Assembly: GCA_964509475.1 (NCBI GenBank)
Contig: CAZDXJ010000027.1
Location: 1-30,450, forward strand
Source: CAZDXJ01 sp964509475
GTDB lineage: Bacteria; Pseudomonadota; Gammaproteobacteria; Methylococcales; Methylomonadaceae
DNA length: 30,450 nt
Reading direction: 5' to 3'
Shown here: positions 7,623 to 16,101 of the stretch, piece by piece
Layout of the letters: each line of letters begins with the position of its first letter
Numbering within the stretch: position 1 is the first letter of the stretch
Notes under the pieces: generated by a model
The model's database searches: none
The model's input: only the letters and a program-made list of their open reading frames with translations
Told to the model about the DNA's origin: nothing
Translations under genes and position numbers: made by a program

Positions 7623-8873
7623 TCATTGGGTGCTATGAAAAAGTCGGCGAATACGGGCAATGAGACCGTATTGATTAATCCAGTCTGCGTAAAGCCGATA
7701 CACTGGATCACACATTAAATGCCGTTCTTCAGTTTTGGCGCGTATATAATAAATTGCATTGACCAAAATCAGCATAAGACAGGCCCGTATTATTTCACCA
7801 ATTTTTCCCTCAGGGTGAATAAAAGGTATTGTGATCAGCCACCAGGAAATATTTTTGGCACAATAAGCCGGATGTTTGCTGTAACGGTAAGGGCCATTGG
7901 TAATAATGCCCCGATGGGTCAAATTGGAAAACCGCAAGCCAAACATCACGGTTGACAAGGCATAAATGCACAAGCAAAACAAGATGATACTACCCCAAAT
8001 CATATAAATGACCGGATATTCGGCCAGCCAGTCACCCCAATAGAATTGATCCAGATTATAGGCAAGATAGCTTGCAAACAAACCATCGACAAAGGGCTGG
8101 TAACAGACCAAAGCCGACAACCAGCCCAATATCGTTGGATCGGTTGAACGGATATGGGTATCCAACAAGCGCAAGGTTAATAAATAGCCGGCACAAGCAA
8201 AAGCCAGATCAATAAAAAAAAACAAACGCCATAAAAAATCATATAAATATTTAAAACCCTGACCGGAAAAAAAACTGCGGATTTGCCATTGCAACACATC
8301 GGCTGAAGCAATATTCTGGTTCAGATAAACCCACATCAAAGGTAAAAAAAAGGCTTTTACCAACCAACCCATCAACAAAGGCTTGATGGAATTTTCAAAT
8401 GAAGGCTGCCGGCCAAGCAGCCACAAACCCAGGTGATAATAACCGTCTTCCGGCTGTTCCATGCGCCGATCCACCCAGATGAAATATGGAACCGCCAAGC
8501 CAAACAGCGCCGGAAAAAGCCAGCCGATCACATCCAGAAAAGGTTGATAAAAAGGTTTTTGATACTCGGGAAACAGCCAATATATCAATCCCATCCCGAA
8601 CCATATCGCATACAATCCGAATAGCTTTATCCCAATCCGTACGGGACACATGGCTGTCCGTGGACGGATCGAAATCAGGAACGACGGCCGGAAATAATAT
8701 TCCAAAACAATAATGGGTGCGCCCAAAGCCAGCAATATCAGAGCCGCCTTTGTCAGGGTTGAAGCAAACGTCAGGGCTGGAATTACATAAAACAGCGCTA
8801 TCAAAAAACCGGCCAATCCCGACAGACAGATGAGCGTTGATGTGCAAGATTCAGGTCGGTCGTTTGGTTTCAT
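7623..8873 (-). CDS. ICMT-type (isoprenylcysteine carboxyl methyltransferase family) integral membrane protein
   Basis: The 416-residue protein has about eight or nine hydrophobic segments. The C-terminal 130 residues carry the ICMT/PEMT-type signature: LTHRGIITNGPYRYSKHPAYCAKNISWW, then EERHLMCDPVYRLYADWI, the pattern used to hold S-adenosylmethionine at the membrane face. The first 280 residues form an extra multi-helix membrane part for which I recognise no domain. A methyl transfer to a lipid or small molecule is likely; the substrate is unknown. The ATG directly follows the serS stop (TGAATG), so it is cotranscribed and probably coupled to serS, although no functional link is evident. 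Confidence 0.8.
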   Translation of the reverse strand: MKPNDRPESCTSTLICLSGLAGFLIALFYVIPALTFASTLTKAALILLALGAPIIVLEYYFRPSFLISIRPRTAMCPVRIGIKLFGLYAIWFGMGLIYWLFPEYQKPFYQPFLDVIGWLFPALFGLAVPYFIWVDRRMEQPEDGYYHLGLWLLGRQPSFENSIKPLLMGWLVKAFFLPLMWVYLNQNIASADVLQWQIRSFFSGQGFKYLYDFLWRLFFFIDLAFACAGYLLTLRLLDTHIRSTDPTILGWLSALVCYQPFVDGLFASYLAYNLDQFYWGDWLAEYPVIYMIWGSIILFCLCIYALSTVMFGLRFSNLTHRGIITNGPYRYSKHPAYCAKNISWWLITIPFIHPEGKIGEIIRACLMLILVNAIYYIRAKTEERHLMCDPVYRLYADWINQYGLIARIRRLFHSTQ

Positions 8874-10154
8874 TCATTCCGCTTCGATATGCTTCAAGCC
8901 TCCCATATAGGGTTGCAATACTTTGGGAATGCCAATACCGCCATCGGCATCTTGATAATTTTCCATCACCGCAATCAATGTACGCCCGGCAGCCAGTCCC
9001 GAACCGTTCAGGGTATGCACCAATTCCGTTTTACCGGTCTGCGGATTGCGCCAGCGGGCACGCAGACGGCGGGCCTGGAAGTCCCTGAAATTGCTGCACG
9101 ATGAAATTTCGCGGTATTTTTTCTGTCCCGGCAGCCAGACCTCCAGATCATAGGTTTTCGCCGATGAAAAACCGGTATCGCCTGCGCACAACAACACCTT
9201 GCGATAGGGTAATTCGAGCTTGCGCAAAATCTGCTCGGCATCCTGCGTCAATTGTTCATGTGCTGCCTCCGAATCTTCGGCCCGGACAATGCGCACCAAC
9301 TCGACCTTTTCAAACTGATGCTGGCGAATCATGCCGCGCACATCGGCGCCATAAGCGCCTGCCTCGCTGCGGAAACAAGGTGTATGGCAAACAAACTGCA
9401 GCGGCATGCGTTCGGCTTCAACAATCGTATCGCGTACAATATTGGTTACTGGAACCTCGGCAGTCGGGATTAGATAAAACGCCGGGTCGCGTTCGATTTT
9501 GAACAGGTCTTCCTCAAATTTGGGTAATTGACCGGTACCGCGCAAACTCTGGGCATTGACCAGAAACGGCACATAGGTCTCGGTATAACCGTGTTCCTGA
9601 ATGTGTATATCCAGCATAAACTGGATCAAGGCACGCTGCAAACGGGCCAATGCGCCCTGCAAAACCACAAAACGGGCGCTGGCAATTCTGGCGCCCAATT
9701 CAAAGTCCATGCCCTGCAGCCGGCTGCCCAGTTCAACATGATCTCTGACCTCAAAATCAAATTCGGGCACCCTTCCCCAACGGCTGATTTCCAGATTATC
9801 GGCATCGCTGGCGCCATCCGGCACATCCTCATCAAGAATATTGGGAATAGCCAACATCAAATCATCCAGTTGCCGCTGAATCTCATTCAATTCGGCTTCC
9901 GCTTCTTTGAGCTGATTACCCAAATGCGTGACCTCAGCCAGCAAAGGTTGGATATCTTCACCTTTCGCTTTTGCCTGACCGATGTTTTTTGAACGGATGT
10001 TACGTGTATTTTGCAGCTCCTGGGTTTTTATCTGAACCGCTTTACGCCGGCTTTCCAGTTCGCGGTAAGCCTCTGCATTGAAAGCAAAGGCACGGCGTTG
10101 CATTTGATGTTTGACGGTATCCAGATGAGTACGAAATAAATGGGGATCAAGCAT
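8874..10154 (-). CDS. serS: Serine--tRNA ligase
   Basis: The 426-residue product has the family architecture: an N-terminal coiled-coil arm for the tRNA-Ser variable loop (about residues 30-105, rich in E, Q, K and R), then the class II catalytic core. Motif 2 appears as FRSEAGAYGADVRGMIRQHQFEKVE and motif 3 as NGSGLAAGRTLIAVMENYQ. TAEVPVTN and SSCSNFRDFQARR are the expected ATP/serine contacts. It charges tRNA-Ser with serine (also tRNA-Sec, if present) in the cytoplasm. The length is normal. The 121-bp gap before the gene holds its promoter. Confidence 0.97.
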   Translation of the reverse strand: MLDPHLFRTHLDTVKHQMQRRAFAFNAEAYRELESRRKAVQIKTQELQNTRNIRSKNIGQAKAKGEDIQPLLAEVTHLGNQLKEAEAELNEIQRQLDDLMLAIPNILDEDVPDGASDADNLEISRWGRVPEFDFEVRDHVELGSRLQGMDFELGARIASARFVVLQGALARLQRALIQFMLDIHIQEHGYTETYVPFLVNAQSLRGTGQLPKFEEDLFKIERDPAFYLIPTAEVPVTNIVRDTIVEAERMPLQFVCHTPCFRSEAGAYGADVRGMIRQHQFEKVELVRIVRAEDSEAAHEQLTQDAEQILRKLELPYRKVLLCAGDTGFSSAKTYDLEVWLPGQKKYREISSCSNFRDFQARRLRARWRNPQTGKTELVHTLNGSGLAAGRTLIAVMENYQDADGGIGIPKVLQPYMGGLKHIEAE

Positions 10155-10275
10155 ATAAGATTCCTAAAAAATAATGCGTGTCGATATTGAGTAATGTTCA
10201 GCCCGTATAAGACCGTTTGATATTAAAAATATGGGAACAGGAAAATTCAGTGACTAAATAGAACCGAATACCGAA

Positions 10276-10593
10276 TCAAGAGGCCGATTCGATATGAGCC
10301 TGTGCCGGCCAGCTAATGATATGTTTCAGATTCAGTCGGGCTTTCAGTTTTTCAATTGCGCGTTCGGCTTTTTCCGGTTCATCATAAAAATCGATAATAA
10401 TCGGCAACTCCAGCGACAAATTTAACAATGAGGACGTATGAATGGCGCCCGAGGCACCATAACCGGCAATGCCGCGTATGACCGAAACACCGGCGATTTT
10501 CTCTTCATCGCGTAAAATATCCAGCACCTGATTCAAGTGATCATGACCCTCCAGGGTATAAATGCGCACGACTGTTACATTGCGTTGACTCAT
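10276..10593 (-). CDS. DUF190 family protein
   Basis: The 105-residue product is a small ferredoxin-fold-like DUF190 protein: VVRIYTLEGHDHLNQVLDILRDEEKIAGVSVIRGIAGYGASG, then PIIIDFYDEPEKAERAIEKL. It resembles PII-type regulators in fold. The start is taken at the ATG at 10593, with GGGGAGG seven bases upstream; an earlier start would lengthen it by 15 residues into the crcB gene. The ATG overlaps the crcB stop (ATGA). DUF190 genes are often beside crcB, which suggests a role with fluoride export, but no mechanism is established. Confidence 0.88.
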   Translation of the reverse strand: MSQRNVTVVRIYTLEGHDHLNQVLDILRDEEKIAGVSVIRGIAGYGASGAIHTSSLLNLSLELPIIIDFYDEPEKAERAIEKLKARLNLKHIISWPAQAHIESAS

Positions 10594-11297
10594 ATTTGCC
10601 TCCCCAGCATCAACCCCAACCAGATTGCCGTACCGCAAACCAGGGCATTGCCGACAAAAACGCTGAGAATTACATTGAAATTATTTTCAAAAGCGTGCCC
10701 TTCTTCAATCAAATACAAAATGAGATACAGACTGGACAAGGTGGTGAACACGCCAATCAGAATCATCATAATCGCCGCCCGGTATTCAATATCCAAATCC
10801 ACTTTATATAATAAAAGCGCAGCAATTGTGCCAATCAGAAAAGCAATCAAGGCATTGACGATGACCATTGCATAAGGAAAAATCCAGCCCAGCCAATGAA
10901 CGACCCCGTTTGAATATAGAAACAACGTCCTGCCGGATAACAGTCCTAACCAAACCGCAAAAATACAAGCGAACACACTGATCAGTACATTCATCGATGC
11001 CTTGAGCCAATTGCCCTGCTCGATCAGATACAGGGTTTCCAGAGAAAATGTCGAAAATGTCGTAAACGACCCTAACATTCCTACCAAAATTGCCGATCGG
11101 TACTCGATGGTAATAGCCGCGCGTTGCAAAACCAGGGCTTCGGTCAAAAGACCGATCATAAATGAACCCAATACATTGACAGCGAATGTCCCGTAAGGAA
11201 ATCCACGCCCCAGCCATTGATAAACACCCGTAGATACAAAAAAGCGTAATACTGCACCAAACGCCCCCCCCAAAGCCACCGCCATAAAATGATTCAT
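10590..11297 (-). CDS. crcB: Tandem CrcB/Fluc fluoride channel in one polypeptide
   Basis: The 235-residue protein holds two CrcB repeats. Repeat 1 is canonical: FPYGTFAVNVLGSF (33-46), EYRSAILVGMLGSFTTFSTFSLET (65-88), WLGLLSGR (116-123). Repeat 2 is diverged: FPYAMVIVNALIAF (140-153), EYRAAIMMILIGVFTTLSSLYL (171-192), WLGLMLGR (226-233). Repeat spacing is only 106-110 residues, less than a normal CrcB (about 125), because repeat 2 has no separate first helix. The stretch AVWLGLLSG ends helix 4 of repeat 1 and aligns with AVALGGAFG, helix 1 of repeat 1. That predicts seven helices with the halves inverted. Repeat 2 keeps Asn148 and the first Phe of the Phe box but has Leu for the second. The ATG at 11297 is preferred over TTG at 11327. 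It is coupled to DUF190. Confidence 0.88.
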   Translation of the reverse strand: MNHFMAVALGGAFGAVLRFFVSTGVYQWLGRGFPYGTFAVNVLGSFMIGLLTEALVLQRAAITIEYRSAILVGMLGSFTTFSTFSLETLYLIEQGNWLKASMNVLISVFACIFAVWLGLLSGRTLFLYSNGVVHWLGWIFPYAMVIVNALIAFLIGTIAALLLYKVDLDIEYRAAIMMILIGVFTTLSSLYLILYLIEEGHAFENNFNVILSVFVGNALVCGTAIWLGLMLGRQI

Positions 11298-11378
11298 GAT
11301 ATTTTCAGTCCATCCGACCGGCAACAATAATGCCGCCTAACCTTAGTAATCTCGTTTATTCTTGTCAAGGACAGTGCT

Positions 11379-11924
11379 TTAGTATTTTATAAAACGTTCC
11401 CGGTAATACCTCAACTCCTCAATGGATTCCATAATATCGGCCATAGCCTGATGGGCACTGTCTTTTTTAAAGCCTTTGTAAACTTCCGGCGCCCAACGGG
11501 CGGCCAACTCCTTGAACGATGAAACATCCAGGTTCCGGTAATGAAACCAGGCTTCCAGCTGCGGCATGAAACGATACAGGAAACGCCGATCCTGACAAAT
11601 ACTGTTACCGCACATTGGCGATTTGTTTTTTGGCACCCATTGCTGCAAAAACGCCAGCGTCTGCCGTTCGGCTTCCGCCTCATCGATACGGCTTTTGGCC
11701 ACCCGCTCAATCAAACCGGATTGGCCATGATGTTTCTGGTTCCAGTCATCCATCGCCTGCATAACCTGTTCGGGTTGATGGATAGCCAGCAAAGGCCCTT
11801 TGGCCAGCACATTCAGATTCTTATCGGTTACCAGCGTGGCAATCTCGATGATATAATCCTTGTCCGGTTGCAAACCGGTCATTTCCAAATCTATCCAGAT
11901 AAGATTTTGGGAATTTATTGTCAT
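11379..11924 (-). CDS. orn: Oligoribonuclease
   Basis: The 181-residue product has the DEDDh exonuclease residues: Asp12 and Glu14 in IWIDLEMTGL, Asp112 in NSICQDRRF, His158 and Asp163 in KKDSAHQAMADI. It degrades 2-5 nt RNAs, including pGpG from cyclic di-GMP turnover, to mononucleotides. The length matches the family. It is divergent from the M48 protease gene; the orn-rsgA closeness seen here is common in gammaproteobacteria. Confidence 0.97.
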   Translation of the reverse strand: MTINSQNLIWIDLEMTGLQPDKDYIIEIATLVTDKNLNVLAKGPLLAIHQPEQVMQAMDDWNQKHHGQSGLIERVAKSRIDEAEAERQTLAFLQQWVPKNKSPMCGNSICQDRRFLYRFMPQLEAWFHYRNLDVSSFKELAARWAPEVYKGFKKDSAHQAMADIMESIEELRYYRERFIKY

Positions 11925-11929
11925 GTTTT

Positions 11930-11958
11930 CGATTTTACGATTTTAAAATACGATTTTA
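11930..11958. repeat. Triple CGATTTTA direct repeat in a divergent promoter region
   Basis: The octamer CGATTTTA occurs in exact tandem at 11930-11937 and 11938-11945 and again at 11951-11958, just upstream of orn and facing the M48 gene. It could be a slippage repeat or a small binding site; the sequence alone cannot tell. Confidence 0.4.
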
Positions 11959-12027
11959 AAAAATGTTGCGGTAAATTGTAGCATTGGCTAATCTGTAAAC
12001 CTACTGTAAAAAAACAATACCTATTGA

Positions 12028-13278
12028 ATGAATACATTTACCCTGATTTTCCTGATCGCGTTAGCGGCCTCCACGGCCGTTCAGTTGTGGCTGTCCAGAC
12101 GTCAAATCAACCATGTCCTGAAACACCGGGGGCAAGTGCCCGAAGCCTTCAAGTCAACGGTTACGCTGGAAGCACACCAAAAAGCCGCCGATTACACCAT
12201 TGCCAAAGAGCGCCTGGGTCATATCGATACCGCTATCGGTGTGATTGTTTTACTAATGATGACCCTGGGCGGCGGTATCAACCGGGCTTTTGGACTCTGG
12301 AATGCCTTTGGCCTGTCGCCGTTGGCTGCCGGCCTGGGCGCCATCGCCAGTATTTTTCTGATTTTACATCTTGTCGAACTGCCAACCACTATTTATCAAA
12401 CCTTTGTCATTGAAGAGCGGTTCGGTTTCAATCGCAGCACAGCCATGCAGTTTATCAAGGATCAGGCTTTGCAACTGGCCTTGATGATCGTGATAGGCCT
12501 GCCGCTTCTGGCATTGATCCTCTGGATTATGGAAAGTCTTGGCACAAGTTGGTGGTTATGGGCCTGGGCCATCATCATGATTTTTTCCCTGTTGATGAGT
12601 TGGCTGTTTCCCACCCTAATCGCACCGCTGTTCAATAAATTCACGCCATTGGAAGACGGCTCCCTGAAAGAAAGAATCAACCGTCTGCTGGAACGTTGCG
12701 GTTTTCACAGCAAAGGTATCTTTATCATGGACGGTTCACGCCGTTCCGGTCATGGCAACGCTTATTTTACCGGTATGGGCAACAACAAACGTATTGTCTT
12801 TTTCGATACCCTGGTCGAATCTCTGGAAGAAGACGAACTGGAAGCGGTTCTGGCACATGAACTCGGGCATTTTAAATGCAAACACGTCATCAAAATGCTG
12901 GCCGCCTCATCGATCATGACCTTGATCAGTTTTGCCATACTGGGCTGGATTATTGAACAACCCTGGTTTTATAGCGGTCTGGGTGTTGAACAGGCTTCCA
13001 AAGCCGCAGCCTTATTGTTGTTCATGCTGGTTTCGCCGGTATTTACCGTGTTTTTACAACCCATCAGTTCCTATTTTCAACGCAAATTCGAATTTGAAGC
13101 CGATGCCTTTGCCGCCCAATATGCACAAGCCAGCAAATTGATCAGTGGTCTGGTCAAATTGTACCGGGAAAATGCCAGCACCCTGACACCGGATGACCTG
13201 TATTCCGCTTTTCATTACAGTCATCCACCCGCCGCAATCCGTATCGCTCATCTGGAGGCCACGCAGCAATCTTCCTGA
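12028..13278 (+). CDS. M48 family (STE24-type) membrane metalloprotease
   Basis: The 416-residue protein has about seven hydrophobic segments with the zinc motif HELGH at residues 277-281 (AVLAHELGHFKCKH) and a later EFEADAFAAQYA glutamate that supplies the third ligand. The N-terminal part (RQINHVLKHRGQVPEAF, then AHQKAADYTIAKERLG) is typical of the CAAX prenyl protease 1/STE24 subgroup found in many proteobacteria. Bacteria lack CAAX prenylation, so membrane-protein quality control is the likelier role. The stop is 4 bp before rsgA, so the two are cotranscribed. Confidence 0.9.
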   Translation: MNTFTLIFLIALAASTAVQLWLSRRQINHVLKHRGQVPEAFKSTVTLEAHQKAADYTIAKERLGHIDTAIGVIVLLMMTLGGGINRAFGLWNAFGLSPLAAGLGAIASIFLILHLVELPTTIYQTFVIEERFGFNRSTAMQFIKDQALQLALMIVIGLPLLALILWIMESLGTSWWLWAWAIIMIFSLLMSWLFPTLIAPLFNKFTPLEDGSLKERINRLLERCGFHSKGIFIMDGSRRSGHGNAYFTGMGNNKRIVFFDTLVESLEEDELEAVLAHELGHFKCKHVIKMLAASSIMTLISFAILGWIIEQPWFYSGLGVEQASKAAALLLFMLVSPVFTVFLQPISSYFQRKFEFEADAFAAQYAQASKLISGLVKLYRENASTLTPDDLYSAFHYSHPPAAIRIAHLEATQQSS

Positions 13279-13282
13279 AGCG

Positions 13283-14176
13283 ATGGCTGATTTAATCGAA
13301 GGCCTGGTCATTGCCCATCTGGGTAAGGGCCTGGCCGTCAAAAGCGGCGACAAAACCCTGCTTTGCCAAACCCGGCGCCAATTAGGTACTGTTGCTGTGG
13401 GGGATCGGGTATTGTGGCAAAAAACGGCGCCCGATCAAGGCCGGGTCATGCAAATCCTGCCCCGCCAATCGGTTTTGATGCGACCCTTGCGTAACGGCAA
13501 AACCCGTCCGGTTGCGGCCAATATCGACCGGGTATTCATTGTTTTCGCCGTCCAGCCGGCCTGTGATTTTCTACTTATCGACCAATATCTCGTCGTTTGC
13601 GAAAATAATGGCATTGAAGCCATTTTGCTGTGGAATAAAATCGATCTCTTCGATGAAAAAAAATACCCGGCGATGTTGAACGAATTATCGGTTTACACAC
13701 GCCTGGGTTATGTTTTGTTAAAACTCAGCGTTCTTGAAAAAACGGGACTGGCTGAACTGAAACAGCGATTACGCAATCGCACCAACTTGCTCACCGGACA
13801 ATCCGGTGTCGGCAAATCCTCGATAAGCAATACCTTGCTGCCCGGGCAACCGTTAAAAACCAACACCTTGTCCAAAGGCACCGGTCATGGACGGCATACC
13901 ACGACCGCCGCGACGCTCTATCCACTTGCCGAAGGCGGTGCTTTAATCGACAGCCCCGGGGTCGCGATATTCGGCCTGGCTGGAATTTCCGAAGCTCAAC
14001 TCACCTGGGGATATCGGGAATTTCAACCTTTATTGAGCCAATGTCAATTCAATAATTGCCGTCATGTCAACGACAAAGGCTGCGCCATCCGTGCCGCCGT
14101 CGAACGCGGAACGATATCAGCAAACCGTTATCAGCGCTTTTTAAAATTGCGGGAAAAAATGGCGCTGGCCGGCTGA
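13283..14176 (+). CDS. rsgA: Ribosome small-subunit biogenesis GTPase RsgA
   Basis: The 297-residue product has an N-terminal OB fold (AHLGKGLAVKSG..GDRVLW), a circularly permuted GTPase domain with G4 (WNKIDLF, about 116-122) before G1 (GQSGVGKSS, about 172-180) and G3 (DSPG, about 223), and a C-terminal zinc-binding region (CQFNNCRHVNDKGCAI). It acts late in 30S subunit maturation. The ATG at 13283 is chosen because it is 4 bp after the protease stop and gives the family start MADLIEGLVIAHLGKG; an upstream extension would overlap the protease gene. Confidence 0.95.
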   Translation: MADLIEGLVIAHLGKGLAVKSGDKTLLCQTRRQLGTVAVGDRVLWQKTAPDQGRVMQILPRQSVLMRPLRNGKTRPVAANIDRVFIVFAVQPACDFLLIDQYLVVCENNGIEAILLWNKIDLFDEKKYPAMLNELSVYTRLGYVLLKLSVLEKTGLAELKQRLRNRTNLLTGQSGVGKSSISNTLLPGQPLKTNTLSKGTGHGRHTTTAATLYPLAEGGALIDSPGVAIFGLAGISEAQLTWGYREFQPLLSQCQFNNCRHVNDKGCAIRAAVERGTISANRYQRFLKLREKMALAG

Positions 14177-14298
14177 CAAATCTGGACGCTGTATCTGCGA
14201 ATCCGTAAAAACCCACTATACATCCTGGAATCTGGCTGGAAACACCGGTTGTGACAGGGATGTCATTGACCGCTTGAAATACCGACAAGGTTTATTGC

Positions 14299-14364
14299 AC
14301 GCGGCCACGCCTGCCTGTTGGCAGACAGGCTTGCCCAGCCCTTCCACGGAAGAGCTGGGCTTGC
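14299..14364 (+). repeat. Dispersed repeat modules B and A, fused copy
   Basis: Module B (14299-14330, with GCCTGCCTGTTGGCAGACAGGC) matches 405-436 and 24951-24972. Module A (14326-14364) is identical in inverse orientation to 7508-7546 and forms a strong hairpin. The adjoining TGCACGCGGCCA at 14296-14307 also recurs at 24648-24659. Confidence 0.8.
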
Positions 14365-14415
14365 CCTTACCCATTGCCATTAAGTTAAGCCCTTTTGTTG
14401 AATGGATTTATGGAT

Positions 14416-14436
14416 GTAGGTGCGGATTTATCCGCA
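14416..14436 (+). repeat. Dispersed repeat module C
   Basis: This 21-bp stretch, including the palindrome TGCGGATTTATCCGCA, is identical to 25036-25056. Confidence 0.75.
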
Positions 14437-14483
14437 TAGTACAACAAGCCGCACCGGCACCCAAATCATTTAATGGTAGTGGA

Positions 14484-14532
14484 TCCGATGGCCGGTTCAT
14501 TTTCCGCATCCGTGACCGCGCAGAGTATACCT
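14484..14532 (+). repeat. Dispersed repeat module D
   Basis: The segment from TCCGATGGCCG to GCAGAGTATACC has clear relatives at 24976-25021 and 25215-25258; the latter lacks six bases in the middle. Confidence 0.7.
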
Positions 14533-14650
14533 CGCCATACAACGCTTCGAACTACCAGAAATTTTCCGTTACAAACCTGCCTTCTTCTCACGGGGATTGG
14601 CTCAGGATTTCGAACCGTGGGTCGGTCGTGACATCCTCGTCAAAGCCGGG

Positions 14651-16048
14651 TCAAAATGAAAAAGAACTTTGCACATAAAAATAATCGGCATCGGCTTTGT
14701 TTTTCGGTGCGCCGGGTGCATTTTTGGCAAAACCTCCCTTGAATAAATGCGCCCAGCCGGTTTCCAGCCGGAGCAACTTCGGGATCGCTTGCCAGCGCAA
14801 GCGTATTTCCAATTGCTGACCAATATAACGACCCGATTGCCCGCTTTTATCACGCAACCCCGAACCAACCCAGGTATCACGGGACTCGGCCAGCCAGTAG
14901 CCACGATGTGCGATAAAACCGGTCACGCCCGGCATCGGTTTGACTTGCAGACGAATGCCAGGGGTATTGATATTGGCACGTGCAAAAGCCCCCCAGATAC
15001 TGGTTGGCCCGAACTCGAAACGCCGGGCACCATACAGGGTTTCAAAACGGCCATTTTGGCCATCGTTCGGATTACGATCACCACTGGCATAATCGTATTG
15101 CAGCAATAAACGTGGCTGCCACGGCAATGCGAAGGTATAACCCAAAGCGACATGGCCAAAATAAGAAAAATGATTCAATTTGATGGTATCGCCCAGCGCC
15201 TTGCTTGCCCGTGATGTCCCGGTCTGTAAAGCCGCCTCCAGTTCAAAGTCGAATTGTTCCGGTTTCGCCTTGCGATACCAGCGCCCGCCCAGCGTAGACA
15301 AATTGCGATTTTTGGTTGCAACCTTGGCTGAATCGTTTTCGCTTAACTGGAAAAAATACATTTCGCCTTGGCTGGCCAATGGCAATCCGGCAACCCTTAA
15401 AAAAGAACCGGCGAACAGGGTATTGAAACTTTCCTCGTCAAACTGGACGACGCCTTTGTGAATTGACGCGGCTTTATTGGGCAGCCGGGCAACGGGCAAC
15501 AACACAAAATTGCGCCATGTCCAAAACCGGCCGGACTGCAAAATAAAATCGATACCGTTGAAATTATTGATCGTGTTACGGAAGCGATTACGGGCAACAA
15601 AACGGCGGCTGCCGATGTTCAGAGTCTGGCGGCCAAATTTTACACGCGCATCCAGACCGGAGCCGAGAAAATCCTGGCTATGCCAAGCCAGATACATCTG
15701 TAACAGATCGGTTTCATTAACGAGCGATGTATTGACCCGTGTACCTGCATCGTCCAGGGCAATGCGTGAATCAATGAATTCAGCACCAAAACGGAACGAT
15801 TGACAATGTGCTTCAAAAAAAACCTGGGTTCGGAACGCCAACACCTGATCTCTGCCGTTGGCGTTTTTCTTGAATGTATTCGCCAGTGTTTCGTAACGGC
15901 TACGGTGCTGAACGGAAAACTGTAGCCATTCCGGCATACCAACGGCATCATGAATATTCCAGCCTGAATGACTTTTTTCCTGTGCTGCTGTATTCATGCA
16001 AAGCGATGATAATAATAAAAACATACCGGATTTGGAAACATGCAACAT
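14651..16048 (-). CDS. Alginate-export-family outer-membrane beta-barrel porin
   Basis: The 465-residue product has a signal peptide (to about residue 22, ...NTAAQ), then a pattern of alternating strands typical of the alginate-export (AlgE-type, PF13372) porin family: FSVQHRSRYETLANTF, VLAFRTQVFFEA, DARVKFGRQTLNIGSRRFVARNRFRNTINNFNGI, ending in a terminal aromatic (FYVQSSFSF) as the BAM complex requires. AGGAGA precedes the ATG. No alginate genes are nearby, so alginate export is not supported. The gene is divergent from tupB across a 122-bp shared regulatory region, which suggests a channel for the same nutrient. That role is inference. Confidence 0.82.
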   Translation of the reverse strand: MLHVSKSGMFLLLSSLCMNTAAQEKSHSGWNIHDAVGMPEWLQFSVQHRSRYETLANTFKKNANGRDQVLAFRTQVFFEAHCQSFRFGAEFIDSRIALDDAGTRVNTSLVNETDLLQMYLAWHSQDFLGSGLDARVKFGRQTLNIGSRRFVARNRFRNTINNFNGIDFILQSGRFWTWRNFVLLPVARLPNKAASIHKGVVQFDEESFNTLFAGSFLRVAGLPLASQGEMYFFQLSENDSAKVATKNRNLSTLGGRWYRKAKPEQFDFELEAALQTGTSRASKALGDTIKLNHFSYFGHVALGYTFALPWQPRLLLQYDYASGDRNPNDGQNGRFETLYGARRFEFGPTSIWGAFARANINTPGIRLQVKPMPGVTGFIAHRGYWLAESRDTWVGSGLRDKSGQSGRYIGQQLEIRLRWQAIPKLLRLETGWAHLFKGGFAKNAPGAPKNKADADYFYVQSSFSF

Positions 16049-16101
16049 TTATTTTTCTCCTGTTTAATTATGTAATTATTTGCATATTTGAAATTTAAAA
16101 C

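Larger units (their letters stand above)
14177..14650. other. 474-bp gene-free region between convergent genes, filled with repeats
   Basis: No credible gene is visible between the ends of rsgA and the porin gene. The interval holds repeat modules B (14299-14330), A (14326-14364), C (14416-14436) and D (14484-14532), all with copies elsewhere in the window. Confidence 0.75.

Noticed and set aside
11298..11378. Possible fluoride riboswitch upstream of crcB
   Set aside because: GGCGGCATTATTGTTGCC on the minus strand can fold, but I could not match the conserved pseudoknot and GAUGG-type elements of the crcB motif.
14274..14678. Open frame of 134 codons in the rsgA-porin gap
   Set aside because: It runs straight through repeat modules A-D and has no recognisable domain.
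14651..16048. True alginate exporter
   Set aside because: No alg genes or other alginate polymer genes are in the window; only the barrel family is supported.
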